Shown here: positions 9,639 to 18,437 of the stretch, piece by piece
Numbering within the stretch: position 1 is the stretch's first letter
Layout of the letters: each line of letters starts with the position of its first letter
Origin: VXPQ01 sp965232485
GTDB taxonomy: Bacteria; Bacteroidota; Rhodothermia; Rhodothermales; VXPQ01
DNA: 64,000 nt
Reading direction: 5' to 3'
Assembly (NCBI GenBank): GCA_965232485.1
Contig: OZ246975.1
Location: forward strand, 2,790,001-2,854,000
Notes under the pieces: generated by a model
What the model was told of the DNA's origin: nothing
Seen by the model: only the letters and a program-made list of their open reading frames with translations
The model's database searches: none
Translations under genes and position numbers: made by a program

Positions 9639-11396
9639 TCAGAATCCAAGTGCGTTTCCGTCTTTGCGCATGTCGGCGCCGCCATGATAGACGCCGTGTT
9701 CGGCGTTCCGGAGGATGGCCTGATATCCCCCGAAATAATCGGTGGGGGCCAGAATGTGTCCCCGCCGGGCCAGTTCCTCGCGGACGTCCGGGCCTATGCC
9801 GCTTTCGAGCGCGAGGCGCCCGCCGTCCGTCATGGTTCCGCCCGTAGGCTGGAGCGCGCTGGAATGACTGAACCGGGCGGCGTCCCCGGCTTCCTGCACG
9901 TTCATGCCGAACTCAAGCATGTTCAGCAGCGCCTGAACCTGGCCCTGCGGCTGGAAGGGGCCTCCCATGACCCCGAAGGCCATGAGCGGTTGCCCGTCTC
10001 GCAGGACGAAGCCGGGAATGATGGTGTGGAAGGGGCGCTTGCCCGGCGCGTACGCATTCGGATGATCCGGGTCGAGCGAAAATTGGGAGCCTCGGCTTTG
10101 CAACGCAAACCCGAGGCCGTCCGGGGTCATGCCGCTCCCGAACTCGAGGAAGTTGCTCTGGATGAGCGATACCATGTTTCCGTTTGCGTCCGCCACGGTC
10201 AGGTAAACGGTGTCTCCGTGTTCGAGGTTGCCGGTGGCGATGCGCTGCATGGCCTGCGCCATGTCGATGCGGCTGCGTTGCTCGGCGGCGTAGTCTTCCG
10301 AAAGCAGGCGCTCCAGCGGAATGTCCGCAAAATCCGGATCCGCGTAATGCCGGGCCCGGTCCGCAAAGGCCAGTTTTTTCGCTTCCACGAGGACATGCAG
10401 ATAATCGGCGCTGTTGTGCCCCATCACCTGCAGGTCGAAACCCTCAAGGATGCGGAGTATTTGCAGGACCGCGGCGCCCTGCCCGTTGGGCGGCAGTTCA
10501 TACACTTCGACGTCCCGATAGGGGACGGATATCGGGTCTACCCAAGTGCTTTCGTGGGCTTCGAGATCGGCCTTGCGAATGGGCGTGTTCGCGCGGCGGG
10601 CCCAGGCGTCGATGGCGTCTGCAATGGCGCCCTGGTAAAAAACGTCGCGCCCCCCTGCGGCAATCCGTTCGTACGTGGCGGCGAGATCGGGGTTGCGGAA
10701 GATCGCGCCTTCGGGCGGCATGCGCCCATCCACGAAATAGGTGTTTTCGAAGCTGCCGAGGTCGCCGATTTCATGGATATGATCCTTTAGCCGCTGGTAG
10801 GCCTGCGCCCACGAGAATCCGACGACTTGCGTGACGGGCGATCCTTCGCGGGCATGCCGGATTGCGGGCGCCAGAATGTCCTCCATGGGAAGCGCGCCGA
10901 ACCGTTCGTGCAGGGTGAACCATCCGTCTACGGCGCCCGGCGCGGAAACGGCCAGCGGTCCGTGCAGCGGAATCCGGTCGGCTCCGTCCAGACGCGCCAT
11001 GAGATCGTCCAGCGATTGCCCGAGAGGCGCTCGTCCGCTTGCATTCAGCCCGTGCAGGCGGCCCGACGCTTCGTCCCACACGATCGCAAACAGGTCTCCG
11101 CCAATGCCGCAATTGTTCGCTTCGACGAAACCCAGCACGGCATTGGCTGCGATGGCGGCGTCCACCGCCGATCCGCCCTGTTTCAGGATGTCGATGGCGG
11201 TTTGCGTGGCCAGGGGATGGCTGGTCGAAGCCATGCCGTGCTGGCCCACTGCGGGGCTGCGCGTGGCGAAGGGCGCTCCGGTCAGGCGGTCGCCCCGCCC
11301 CGTGGGCGGCGCGCTTTGGTCGGAAACCGGTTGGCAAGCCGCTGGCCAGAGGAGCGCAGGAAGGAGAAAGAGCATGAGGCGAAAAGTCGAGCGCAT
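9639..11396 (-). CDS. ggt: Gamma-glutamyltransferase, lipoprotein
   Basis: A 585-residue N-terminal-nucleophile hydrolase. A lipobox WPAAC (Cys21) anchors it to a membrane. The large-subunit segment contains GSAVDAAIAANAVLGFVEANN and GIGGDLFA. The autoprocessing site and nucleophile is Thr396 in GDTVYLTVAD, followed by NGNMVSLIQS and the small-subunit motif GVMGGPFQPQGQVQ. It cleaves or transfers gamma-glutamyl groups, for example from glutathione. The next gene on the same strand is the DUF547 protein; infA lies immediately upstream with only 4 bp between its stop and this gene's ATG, so read-through from infA is plausible. Confidence 0.94.
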   Translation of the reverse strand: MRSTFRLMLFLLPALLWPAACQPVSDQSAPPTGRGDRLTGAPFATRSPAVGQHGMASTSHPLATQTAIDILKQGGSAVDAAIAANAVLGFVEANNCGIGGDLFAIVWDEASGRLHGLNASGRAPLGQSLDDLMARLDGADRIPLHGPLAVSAPGAVDGWFTLHERFGALPMEDILAPAIRHAREGSPVTQVVGFSWAQAYQRLKDHIHEIGDLGSFENTYFVDGRMPPEGAIFRNPDLAATYERIAAGGRDVFYQGAIADAIDAWARRANTPIRKADLEAHESTWVDPISVPYRDVEVYELPPNGQGAAVLQILRILEGFDLQVMGHNSADYLHVLVEAKKLAFADRARHYADPDFADIPLERLLSEDYAAEQRSRIDMAQAMQRIATGNLEHGDTVYLTVADANGNMVSLIQSNFLEFGSGMTPDGLGFALQSRGSQFSLDPDHPNAYAPGKRPFHTIIPGFVLRDGQPLMAFGVMGGPFQPQGQVQALLNMLEFGMNVQEAGDAARFSHSSALQPTGGTMTDGGRLALESGIGPDVREELARRGHILAPTDYFGGYQAILRNAEHGVYHGGADMRKDGNALGF

Positions 11397-11400
11397 GGCT

Positions 11401-11622
11401 TCATCCCTTGTAACGAAACACGATACGCCCTTTGGAAAGATCGTACGGAGAAATTTCGATGTCTACGCGGTCTCCGGGAATGATGCGGATATAGTGTTTG
11501 CGCATCTTGCCGGAGAGTAGCCCGAGGATTTCGTGTCCGTTGTTGAGCCGGACGCGGAACTGCGCGTTCGGGAGCGCCTCCGTCACGACGCCTTCCTGTT
11601 TGATTGCTTCCTGTTTGGCCAT
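11401..11622 (-). CDS. infA: Translation initiation factor IF-1
   Basis: A 73-residue S1-fold (OB) protein with the family pattern MAKQEAIKQEGVVTEALPNA, then FRVRLNNGHEILGLLSGKMR, followed by GDRVDIEISPYDLSKGRIVFRYKG. IF-1 binds the ribosomal A site during initiation. The ATG at 11622 is chosen because it gives the canonical length; the frame is open to 11766, but that extension has no family match. Unusually it is not in a ribosomal-protein operon here: downstream come gamma-glutamyltransferase and DUF547 genes, and upstream about 350 bp are non-coding. Confidence 0.97.
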   Translation of the reverse strand: MAKQEAIKQEGVVTEALPNAQFRVRLNNGHEILGLLSGKMRKHYIRIIPGDRVDIEISPYDLSKGRIVFRYKG

Positions 11623-11972
11623 ATAACGATGAAGAAGCCTTTCGTAATGGTTAAGGGGTGATTTGCGGTTTGCCGTACTCGAAATGATACGGCATGGCGG
11701 TTCGAAAAGTGCCTTGCGGTTACAATTCTTTACATTTCGAGTGCTTGCCGCCGGGCATTGCAGCATGTTCTCGTCAGTGCGCCGCCTGATTTTTCTGGAA
11801 AATTATGAACCAGATAATGTATTTTGATTAAATTGGCGCTCAGCAGCTGTCTGGTTGTGTTCCATTTTCTCTTTATGGTTTGGTCTTGTCGAAAAACCTG
11901 ATTTAAGGGAGACCCCGGCATCCGTCCTCTTTTGGGACGAACTATCAAGTAAATGCTAAAATAGAACGCCCC
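11623..11972. other. Intergenic region between infA and the choice-of-anchor-B gene
   Basis: About 350 bp between divergent genes, distinctly AT-richer than the flanks (11780-11960). It should carry promoters for infA (minus) and the 11973 gene (plus). Near 11828 the phrase TTGATTAAATTGGCGCTCAGCA distantly resembles the end of the dispersed repeat, but is too diverged to call. No RNA gene is visible. Confidence 0.4.
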
Positions 11973-13733
11973 ATGCTCCCTTCGCAACGGTTTTTCCAGA
12001 AGCATTCAGACCATTTCCCGATTTCTTGCCGCGTCGGCGTTTTTGCGAAGCCGGTTCGCCGCGCGGTCCGTTTCGCGGGATGCGCGATGCTCGGTCTGGC
12101 GTTCTTGCTCGGCGTTTCTGCGGCAGAGGCGTCTTCGGGCGGATTTTTTCAGCAGCAGGTCGGGGACGGCAAAGCGGTGGCGGCGAGCGGAAAAACCGCA
12201 ACAGACATGCAAGGCGGGGTTGTTTCGACGAAGCGCGCGGCGGGACGCGTACCTTGTGAGGACGGCATGGCCGCCGAGTATCCTTGCAAGGATATTGATT
12301 TGCTGGCGGTCGTGCCTCGCGAGGAAATGACTGGATTTCCATGTCCCTCGTCGGGGTTATGCTTCAATGATATCTGGGGCTGGACCGATCCCGAGACCGG
12401 GGTCGAATATGCGCTGCTTGCTCGCTTTGACGGCGTCGCATTTTTTGATCTTCGCGATCCCGAAAATCCCTTGTTCGTCGGAATGTTGCCGATGACGCCT
12501 GGCAGCGAAGCACGTTTGTGGCGCGACATAAAGGTCGTGAACGATCATGCGGTGGTCGTGGCCGATTTCGTCGGAGACCACGGCATGCAGGTGTTCGATC
12601 TTTCGCAACTCAGGGATGTGACGGACGCTCCGGCGACCTTCGAACCCACGGCCCTGTACGACGCTTTCGGTTCGGCGCATAACGTGGTGGTCAACGACGA
12701 AAAGGATCACGTATATATTGTGGGCATACAGGGCCCCCAGCAGACGCCGTCCGGATTCGCTTGCGGCGGCGGGCCGCATATCGTGGATATGAGCGATCCG
12801 GCGAATCCCGCGTTTGCAGGATGTTACAATCCGCCCTTGTCCCGGGGGTACACGCACGATGCGCAATGCGTTCGGTACCGCGGGCCGGACGCGAGATACG
12901 CCGGGAACGATATATGCTTCAGCCTCGACGAAGCAGGCGGGGCGGTTACGGACGTGACGAATCCGGAATCTCCCGTAGAAATCAGCGTGTTCGACTATCC
13001 GAATATGCATTATACGCACCAGGGATGGCTGACGGAGGATCATCGCTACCTTTTCGTGAACGATGAACTGGACGAAACGAGTGGGACCACTCCCTGGACC
13101 CGTACTCTGATCTACGACGTACAGGAACTGGACGACCCCGTTTTTGCGGGCCATTGGTATGGTTCCACCAGCGCGACAGACCATAATCTGTATATTCATG
13201 AGGGCAGGTTGTACGAAGCGAACTATACGGCCGGGCTGCGCGTCATGGAGTTTTCTTCCGGCGGCGAGGTGTCTTCCGCCGTCGTCCAGGAAGTGGCGTA
13301 TTTCGACACGTATCCTTCGGCGACCGAACCGGGATTTCTCGGGGCCTGGAGCAGTTATCCTTTTTTCGAAAGCGGCGTCGTTATCGTATCTGATATGTTC
13401 GGTGGATTGTATGTGCTTGCGCCTTCCTGGTCCAATATCGTCACCGGCGCCGAGGGCGAAGAACTGCCTGTCGAAGTAATGCTGCTGGGTAATTATCCCA
13501 ATCCGTTCAATCCGGAAACGACCATACGCTATGCGTTGCCAGAGAGCGATCATGTGCGCCTTGCGGTGTACGACCTTGCGGGCCGCGAAGTAGCGGTGCT
13601 CGTAGACGGCGCGCAGCCTGCGGGAGAGCATGTGGCGCGTTTCGACGGACGCGATTTGCCGAGCGGGTCGTACGCGTACCGCTTGCGCGTCGGCGAAGAA
13701 GTCGAGACGCGCACCATGACGCTGGTCAAGTAG
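11973..13733 (+). CDS. Choice-of-anchor-B family protein with C-terminal FlgD/T9SS-like module
   Basis: A 586-residue exported protein. A signal peptide (LGLAFLLGVSAAEA, about residues 40-53) is followed by an LVIVD-type propeller with recurrent DLRDPENPLFVG, DMSDPANPAFAGC and DVTNPESPVEISVF units, the pattern of choice-of-anchor-B proteins. The last 90 residues begin GNYPNPFNPETTIRYALPE and continue with VRLAVYDLAGREVAVL, the FlgD-Ig-like sorting/anchor module common in Bacteroidota and Rhodothermota. This predicts delivery to the cell surface or outside. Met39 is an alternative start. Function unknown; several Cys pairs suggest disulfides. Confidence 0.85.
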   Translation: MLPSQRFFQKHSDHFPISCRVGVFAKPVRRAVRFAGCAMLGLAFLLGVSAAEASSGGFFQQQVGDGKAVAASGKTATDMQGGVVSTKRAAGRVPCEDGMAAEYPCKDIDLLAVVPREEMTGFPCPSSGLCFNDIWGWTDPETGVEYALLARFDGVAFFDLRDPENPLFVGMLPMTPGSEARLWRDIKVVNDHAVVVADFVGDHGMQVFDLSQLRDVTDAPATFEPTALYDAFGSAHNVVVNDEKDHVYIVGIQGPQQTPSGFACGGGPHIVDMSDPANPAFAGCYNPPLSRGYTHDAQCVRYRGPDARYAGNDICFSLDEAGGAVTDVTNPESPVEISVFDYPNMHYTHQGWLTEDHRYLFVNDELDETSGTTPWTRTLIYDVQELDDPVFAGHWYGSTSATDHNLYIHEGRLYEANYTAGLRVMEFSSGGEVSSAVVQEVAYFDTYPSATEPGFLGAWSSYPFFESGVVIVSDMFGGLYVLAPSWSNIVTGAEGEELPVEVMLLGNYPNPFNPETTIRYALPESDHVRLAVYDLAGREVAVLVDGAQPAGEHVARFDGRDLPSGSYAYRLRVGEEVETRTMTLVK

Positions 13734-13824
13734 GGCGTTTCGCCGGTCGCTTGATTGCGCTGAAAATACGATTCGCAAGATGTATCTTGACCAGGTTGCG
13801 TTCGCCGATTTATTGCATCCCGCC

Positions 13825-15309
13825 ATGAAGATATTTCGCTTCCCGGCGCATTTTCTTGCGTTTCTCGCATTGTGCGCGCTGGCCGTCGGCTTGGCGGCGT
13901 GCGATGGCGACCCTGCGCCGCCTCCGCCGAACATCGTGGTCATTCTTGCGGACGACATGGGCTACGGCGATCCGGGTTCGTGGAATGCGGATTCGAAGAT
14001 TCCGACGCCGCACATCGACCGGCTGGCGGCGGAGGGCGTGCGTTTCACGGACGCCCATTCGCCGTCCTCCGTATGCACGCCCACGCGCTACGGGTTGCTC
14101 ACCGGACGGTACGCCTGGCGAACCCGTCTGAAGCATGGCGTGTTGCAGGGCTACGGTCCGAATCTGATCGACACGACGCGCCTTACGCTGCCGGGAATGT
14201 TGCGGCAAGCCGGGTATGCTACGGCGGGCATAGGCAAATGGCATCTGGGGCTGGGGAGCGCCGAGCGGACGGACTACGCCCGACCGTTGCGTCCGGGACC
14301 GGTTTCCCTCGGATTCGATGCGTACTTCGGCATTCCGTCCTCGCTGGATTTCGAGCCGTACGTCTGGTTCGAAAATGATCGGGTGGAGCAGTTGCCCACG
14401 GATTCCATCGAGGCTTCCCGGCCTTGCTGCAAGGAAGACTTTTTCCGGGGAGGCGCCATCGCCCCGGATTTCCGGCATATTGATGTGTTGCCTCGCACCA
14501 TTGAAAAGTCCGTGGAATATGTGATGCAGGCCGGGGAGCAGCCGTTTTTCCTGTATGTGCCCTTGTCTGCGCCGCATACGCCCTGGTTGCCTACCGAACC
14601 TTTCCAGGGAAGCAGCGGCGCCGGGACGTACGGCGATTTCACGGCGCAAGTGGACGCCGGCGTGGGCGATATCCTCGATGCGCTGGACGAGGCGGGCGTT
14701 GCGGAGAACACGCTGGTCGTGTTTACCAGCGACAACGGCGCCTACTGGGACCCGGAGGATATCGAAACGTTCGATCACCGGGCGAACGCGGACTGGCGGG
14801 GGATGAAGGCGGACATTTACGAAGGCGGTCATCGCGTGCCTTTCGTGGTTCGCTGGCCGGGCAAGGCGGAAGCCGGTTCGACGAACGACGAACTGATCTC
14901 GCTTGTCGATCTGATGGCCACGTTCGCCTCCGTTACGGGGCAAGCGTTGCCCGACGACGCGGGCGAAGATAGTTACGACCTGACTCCTGCGTTCCGGGGC
15001 GAATTCCTCGAAGGCCCCCTCCGCGAGGCCGTCGTGCATCATTCCGTCAACGGGGTTTTCGCCATTCGGCAAGGTCTCTGGAAGCTGATTGAGGGGCTGG
15101 GGTCGGGCGGATTCACGCATCCCGTATCCGTGGAGCCAGGTCCCGGAGAGCCGCCGGGACAATTATACCACCTTGGCGACGATCCGGGCGAAACGACCAA
15201 TTTATACGCCATGCATCCGGAAGTGGTCGAGCGGTTGTCCGCCTTGCTGGACCGGTACCGGGAACAGGGGCATAGCCGTCCGATGGCCGCGACCGCCGGG
15301 CAAAACTGA
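13825..15309 (+). CDS. Sulfatase (arylsulfatase family), lipoprotein
   Basis: A 494-residue sulfatase. A lipobox LAAC (Cys26) precedes NIVVILADDMGYGDPG, which provides the two metal-binding Asp. The formylglycine site is CTPTR (Cys84) in SSVCTPTRYGLLTGRYAW. GKWHLGLG and FTSDNGAYW give further active-site residues. It hydrolyses sulfate esters and needs a formylglycine-generating enzyme, which is not in the window. The start at 13825 is used because it gives the signal peptide. The full set of active-site motifs indicates an active enzyme, probably acting on sulfated glycans outside the inner membrane. Confidence 0.93.
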   Translation: MKIFRFPAHFLAFLALCALAVGLAACDGDPAPPPPNIVVILADDMGYGDPGSWNADSKIPTPHIDRLAAEGVRFTDAHSPSSVCTPTRYGLLTGRYAWRTRLKHGVLQGYGPNLIDTTRLTLPGMLRQAGYATAGIGKWHLGLGSAERTDYARPLRPGPVSLGFDAYFGIPSSLDFEPYVWFENDRVEQLPTDSIEASRPCCKEDFFRGGAIAPDFRHIDVLPRTIEKSVEYVMQAGEQPFFLYVPLSAPHTPWLPTEPFQGSSGAGTYGDFTAQVDAGVGDILDALDEAGVAENTLVVFTSDNGAYWDPEDIETFDHRANADWRGMKADIYEGGHRVPFVVRWPGKAEAGSTNDELISLVDLMATFASVTGQALPDDAGEDSYDLTPAFRGEFLEGPLREAVVHHSVNGVFAIRQGLWKLIEGLGSGGFTHPVSVEPGPGEPPGQLYHLGDDPGETTNLYAMHPEVVERLSALLDRYREQGHSRPMAATAGQN

Positions 15310-15401
15310 TATTTATCGCAACAAGTATAACCATGAATCCGTACGCTGCTGCAGCCCCCCTCCGTCCTCGTCCGATTCGACATGATTTCGTCGGTAATGC
15401 G

Positions 15402-16697
15402 ATGCGGGCGAATCCCGCGCCCCGCCTTTGCGCCACGTTGCTATGGCTTGCGGCGTTGTTGGCCTGCGGGGTTGCGGCGCCGCAGTCTTTCTCTCAGTCT
15501 TTCTCGCCGGTCAGCCCGGAGGAAGTCGGTGTTTCTTCCGAACGGCTTGCCCGCATTGACGCTGTATTGGAAAAATATATTGAAGAAGACCGGCTGCCGG
15601 GGGCGGCGCTCGTAATCGGCCGGCGCGGACATGTCGTCTACGCCAGGGCGTTCGGATATCGGGACCGCGAAGCCGAGGCGCCTCTGGAGGTCACGGACCT
15701 TTTTCGGATCGCTTCTCAGACCAAGGCGGTCGTTTCCGTGGGCGTCATGATTCTGCAGGAGCAGGGACATTTGCTGATCGATCAGAACCTGAGCGACTTT
15801 ATTCCCGAATTCGATAGCACCACCGTCGCTGTGGAGAAAGAGGAAGGGGGCTACGAGATAGTTTCCGCCAATCGCAACATCACTGTGCGCGATCTGCTCA
15901 CCCACACCGCCGGCATTGGGTATGGCTGGGGCGTGGCTGCCGAACGCTGGGTAGAGGCCGGAATCCAGGGTTGGTATTTTGCGGATCGAGAGGAGCCGAT
16001 TCTTGAAACCGTCCGGCGCATGGGAAGCTTGCCCATGGATGCGCAGCCGGGCGAACGCTTCGTATACGGCTACGCCACGGATATTCTGGGCGCGGTGATC
16101 GAGGTGGCGTCCGGCATGCCGCTGGACGAATTTCTCCGGGTTGAAATTTTCGAACCGCTTGGCATGGCGGATACGCATTTCTACGTGCCGCCGGAAAAAG
16201 CGGACCGGCTTGCCGCGGTGTACTCGGTGACGGAGGAGAACGGGATGGAGCGCGCGCCCGACCCGGGCCATATGGTCGGTCAGGGCATGTATCTCGAAGG
16301 TCCCCGGACCAGTTTTTCCGGCGGCGCGGGGCTCGTTTCCACGCCGGGGGACTACGCCCGCTTTCTGGAAGCGTTGCGGCGGGGGGGCGCGCTGGACGGC
16401 GCCCGCATCCTGTCTCCCAAGACCGTGGAACTAATGACGGTCGATCATGTCCACGAGGCATGGGATGGAGACGGCGGCGGTTTTGGTCTCGGATTCGGCG
16501 TAACGGAGGAAATCGGCTGGAGCGGCTTGCCGGGTTCGCCGGGAGCATACACCTGGGGAGGCGCCTATCATTCCACGTATTGGGTCGATCCAGAGGAAGA
16601 ACTGGTCGTTTCGTACATGACGCAGGTGCTTCCCGCGCAGGGTCTCGACGACCACCAGCGTATCCGGGCGCTTGTCTACCAGGCGCTGGTAGACTGA
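15402..16697 (+). CDS. Serine hydrolase, beta-lactamase/class C (EstB-like) family
   Basis: A 431-residue beta-lactamase-related serine hydrolase. The catalytic SxxK is SQTK (Ser105-Lys108) in FRIASQTKAVVSVGVM. RDLLTHTAGIGYGW, FVYGYATDILGAVIE (Tyr motif) and EPLGMADTHFYVP are typical of this esterase/DD-peptidase-like group. Met at 15402 is chosen because it starts a clean signal peptide (ATLLWLAALLACGVAA); an upstream ATG at 15333 would add 23 residues. Family members hydrolyse esters, amides or D-amino acid peptides; the substrate is unknown. It converges with the solute-binding protein gene, with 100 bp between them. Confidence 0.88.
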   Translation: MRANPAPRLCATLLWLAALLACGVAAPQSFSQSFSPVSPEEVGVSSERLARIDAVLEKYIEEDRLPGAALVIGRRGHVVYARAFGYRDREAEAPLEVTDLFRIASQTKAVVSVGVMILQEQGHLLIDQNLSDFIPEFDSTTVAVEKEEGGYEIVSANRNITVRDLLTHTAGIGYGWGVAAERWVEAGIQGWYFADREEPILETVRRMGSLPMDAQPGERFVYGYATDILGAVIEVASGMPLDEFLRVEIFEPLGMADTHFYVPPEKADRLAAVYSVTEENGMERAPDPGHMVGQGMYLEGPRTSFSGGAGLVSTPGDYARFLEALRRGGALDGARILSPKTVELMTVDHVHEAWDGDGGGFGLGFGVTEEIGWSGLPGSPGAYTWGGAYHSTYWVDPEEELVVSYMTQVLPAQGLDDHQRIRALVYQALVD

Positions 16698-16797
16698 TAT
16701 CCGCGGATCTGGGCCCGCGGCGAAGTTACTCCATCGTTTTGTCGTATCGGATGTCGGGGGCGCGGAGGCCGCCAGCCCGCCGATCGACGGCGCCGGA

Positions 16798-17928
16798 TCA
16801 TTCGTTCCAGAGCCGGGCGCGCTGCATGAACACGGAGGGATTGTCCCGCCACTGGGCAAAACCGATGTTCATGTCATCGGTCAACCAGTCGATGCGTTCG
16901 TCGATGCACGCGCGCAAGGCGTTGTCGTCCACGCTCAGTGTGAATCCGCCGAGTTCGATCGCGTCGTCGAGCGCCGTCACGACAAATGCGCCGTCCGAAA
17001 CGCTCCTTGCGTTGAGGTTGCCGATTTCGCCGCGGGCTATGGCGTCGATATCGCCGTTGCGCAGCGCCTGAAGGAGTTCGGCCTCCCCGGCCAATGCTCC
17101 CAGATAAACGACTTGCGGCATGGAAGACGCGGGCGGATAGAGGCGGCTTCGCATGCGCAGCGCGGGCGAGACGTACCCGGCTGCAATGACGTAGTCCGGC
17201 GTTCCGTCGGCTGTCAGAACGCCCTCGGGCGTTTCGATCCGCGTTCCTTCAGCCAGCACGCCGTCGGCGTCCGCTATGCCGACGATTTGCAGCAGCCTGA
17301 TTTCGCCGGTGGTCGAGGGGAGTGCGCCGACCTGGATTTCGTCCGTCAAATCCTCGTAGGAGGCGATGCGTTCGGCGTCTTCCGCGCGCACGAGCAAGGA
17401 TTGCCGGAACGTGATGTGCCCGCTGGTGAATTCGACCGCCTGGTCGCCGTCCTCATTCTTCGTGCGCGAGTCGAGGATCGTGATGCCGCCGCCCGCCATA
17501 TCGTATCCCATGCCGGCGGGTTTCAGCCAGATTCCGTCCCATTCGGCAATGGGGCGGCGCTCGAACGAAAGATTGGTTTCGTCCATGGCTTCGAGCGCGG
17601 TGATCAGGTCGGCTTCGTAGCCGCGGTGTTCGCTAAAACCGGGCGACGCCGGGTCCTCGTCGGCGCTGTAGCTGACGGGCGCGAAGAAGGCGTAGAAGGC
17701 GAGGTTCAGCGTGCGGTCTTCCTTGACGCAGCCTTCCTCGGACATTGATTCCGAAGAGGAACATCCCGATGCGAACCAGCCCATAGCTGCTGTCGCCAGG
17801 AACCATGCAACGCCAGCGAACCTGGTGCGAAGCGGTCGCTCGACAGGCGGTCTGGTAGCGGATTCGGAAGGCGCTGGAAACCTGACGGGACGGGTGTTCA
17901 TGGTCATATCTATCGCGGGACGCATCAT
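16798..17928 (-). CDS. Extracellular solute-binding lipoprotein (family 3 type)
   Basis: A 376-residue lipoprotein with a long N-terminus and the lipobox ASGC. The mature part has the bilobal family-3 pattern: LAFYAFFAPVSY, GYEADLITALEAM, WDGIWLKPAGMGYDMAGGGI and TSGHITFRQSLLVRAED. These proteins bind amino acids or related small solutes, but no ABC permease or ATPase lies beside it, so it may serve a remote transporter or act as a sensor. The insert between strands (EDPASPGFSEHR) is unusual. Convergent with the serine hydrolase and divergent from the Gfo/Idh/MocA gene. Confidence 0.82.
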   Translation of the reverse strand: MMRPAIDMTMNTRPVRFPAPSESATRPPVERPLRTRFAGVAWFLATAAMGWFASGCSSSESMSEEGCVKEDRTLNLAFYAFFAPVSYSADEDPASPGFSEHRGYEADLITALEAMDETNLSFERRPIAEWDGIWLKPAGMGYDMAGGGITILDSRTKNEDGDQAVEFTSGHITFRQSLLVRAEDAERIASYEDLTDEIQVGALPSTTGEIRLLQIVGIADADGVLAEGTRIETPEGVLTADGTPDYVIAAGYVSPALRMRSRLYPPASSMPQVVYLGALAGEAELLQALRNGDIDAIARGEIGNLNARSVSDGAFVVTALDDAIELGGFTLSVDDNALRACIDERIDWLTDDMNIGFAQWRDNPSVFMQRARLWNE

Positions 17929-17945
17929 GGCCTGCGCCCGCTAAA

Positions 17946-17981
17946 GCGGCGTGTTGAGCGAAGCGGTTTTGATCAGAGCCC
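17946..17981 (-). repeat. Partial copy of the dispersed intergenic element (end fragment)
   Basis: On the minus strand this reads GGCTCTGATCAAAACCGCTT followed by CGCTCAACACGCCGC. It matches the left end of the dispersed element (consensus GGATGCGCTGATCAAAACCG then CTTCGCTCAGC). It lies directly behind the start of the solute-binding protein gene. Confidence 0.65.
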
Positions 17982-18215
17982 CGGGCGCATATTGCGCGTT
18001 GTCTCGTTTACGCGTTGACTGGCGCGTCGGACCGCTGCCGGCGTCGACCGGAATCAATGCCTGTCTGCAAGGGAAAGATACGATAACTCCGGGGAAACCT
18101 GGCATGTATCTGACGACAGAATGCGTTTAGGCGGGCCGAATCGGGAAAACGATGGATGGGGTTGACAGGATATATTTGCAGGCTGCGATGCATGGGGCTT
18201 GACAGTATGCGAAAA

Positions 18216-18235
18216 ATTCGTACATTTTCACGAAT
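18216..18235. repeat. Short dyad ATTCGT-N8-ACGAAT abutting the element copy
   Basis: ATTCGT and ACGAAT form a perfect 6-bp dyad around an AT-rich 8-nt centre. It overlaps the first bases of the element copy that starts at 18232. It may be an operator or simply part of the element end. Confidence 0.35.
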
Positions 18236-18412
18236 GACCTGATCAGGCCCACTGCGATCAGCGCTTCGCTTACGCGAATACGGGACGTCATGATTCCATC
18301 GTTGAAATCAGCGGGAAGCACAGCGGATTCGCGGCGGGGCGGATGTGAAGCGCCCGCCCATAATTTTCGTGAAGTACGACCGGTTTACAGGCGCGGGCCT
18401 GATCGCGGCGCC
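18232..18412 (+). mobile_element. Dispersed intergenic element (near full-length copy 1)
   Basis: Starts GAATGACCTGATCAGG and shares with the other copies the blocks GATCAGCGCTTCGC, TGATTCCATCGTTGAAATCA, a CGGATTCG-CGGCGGGGCGG block and GTGAAGCGCCC. The right end is blurred (GCCTGATCGCGGCGCC near 18397). Read on the minus strand it holds an open frame with the peptide PADFNDGIMTSRIRVSEALI. It lies just upstream of the Tat-exported oxidoreductase and may contain its promoter. Confidence 0.65.
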
Positions 18413-18437
18413 ATTTAACACAGACGAAACAGGCTAC

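Noticed and set aside
16700..16724. CCGCGG-N7-CCCGCGG hairpin between converging genes considered as a terminator.
   Set aside because: No T-tract follows on either strand.
18127..18321. A 64-codon minus-strand frame over element copy 1.
   Set aside because: It is the element's internal frame with an unrelated tail; treated as part of the repeat, not an independent gene.
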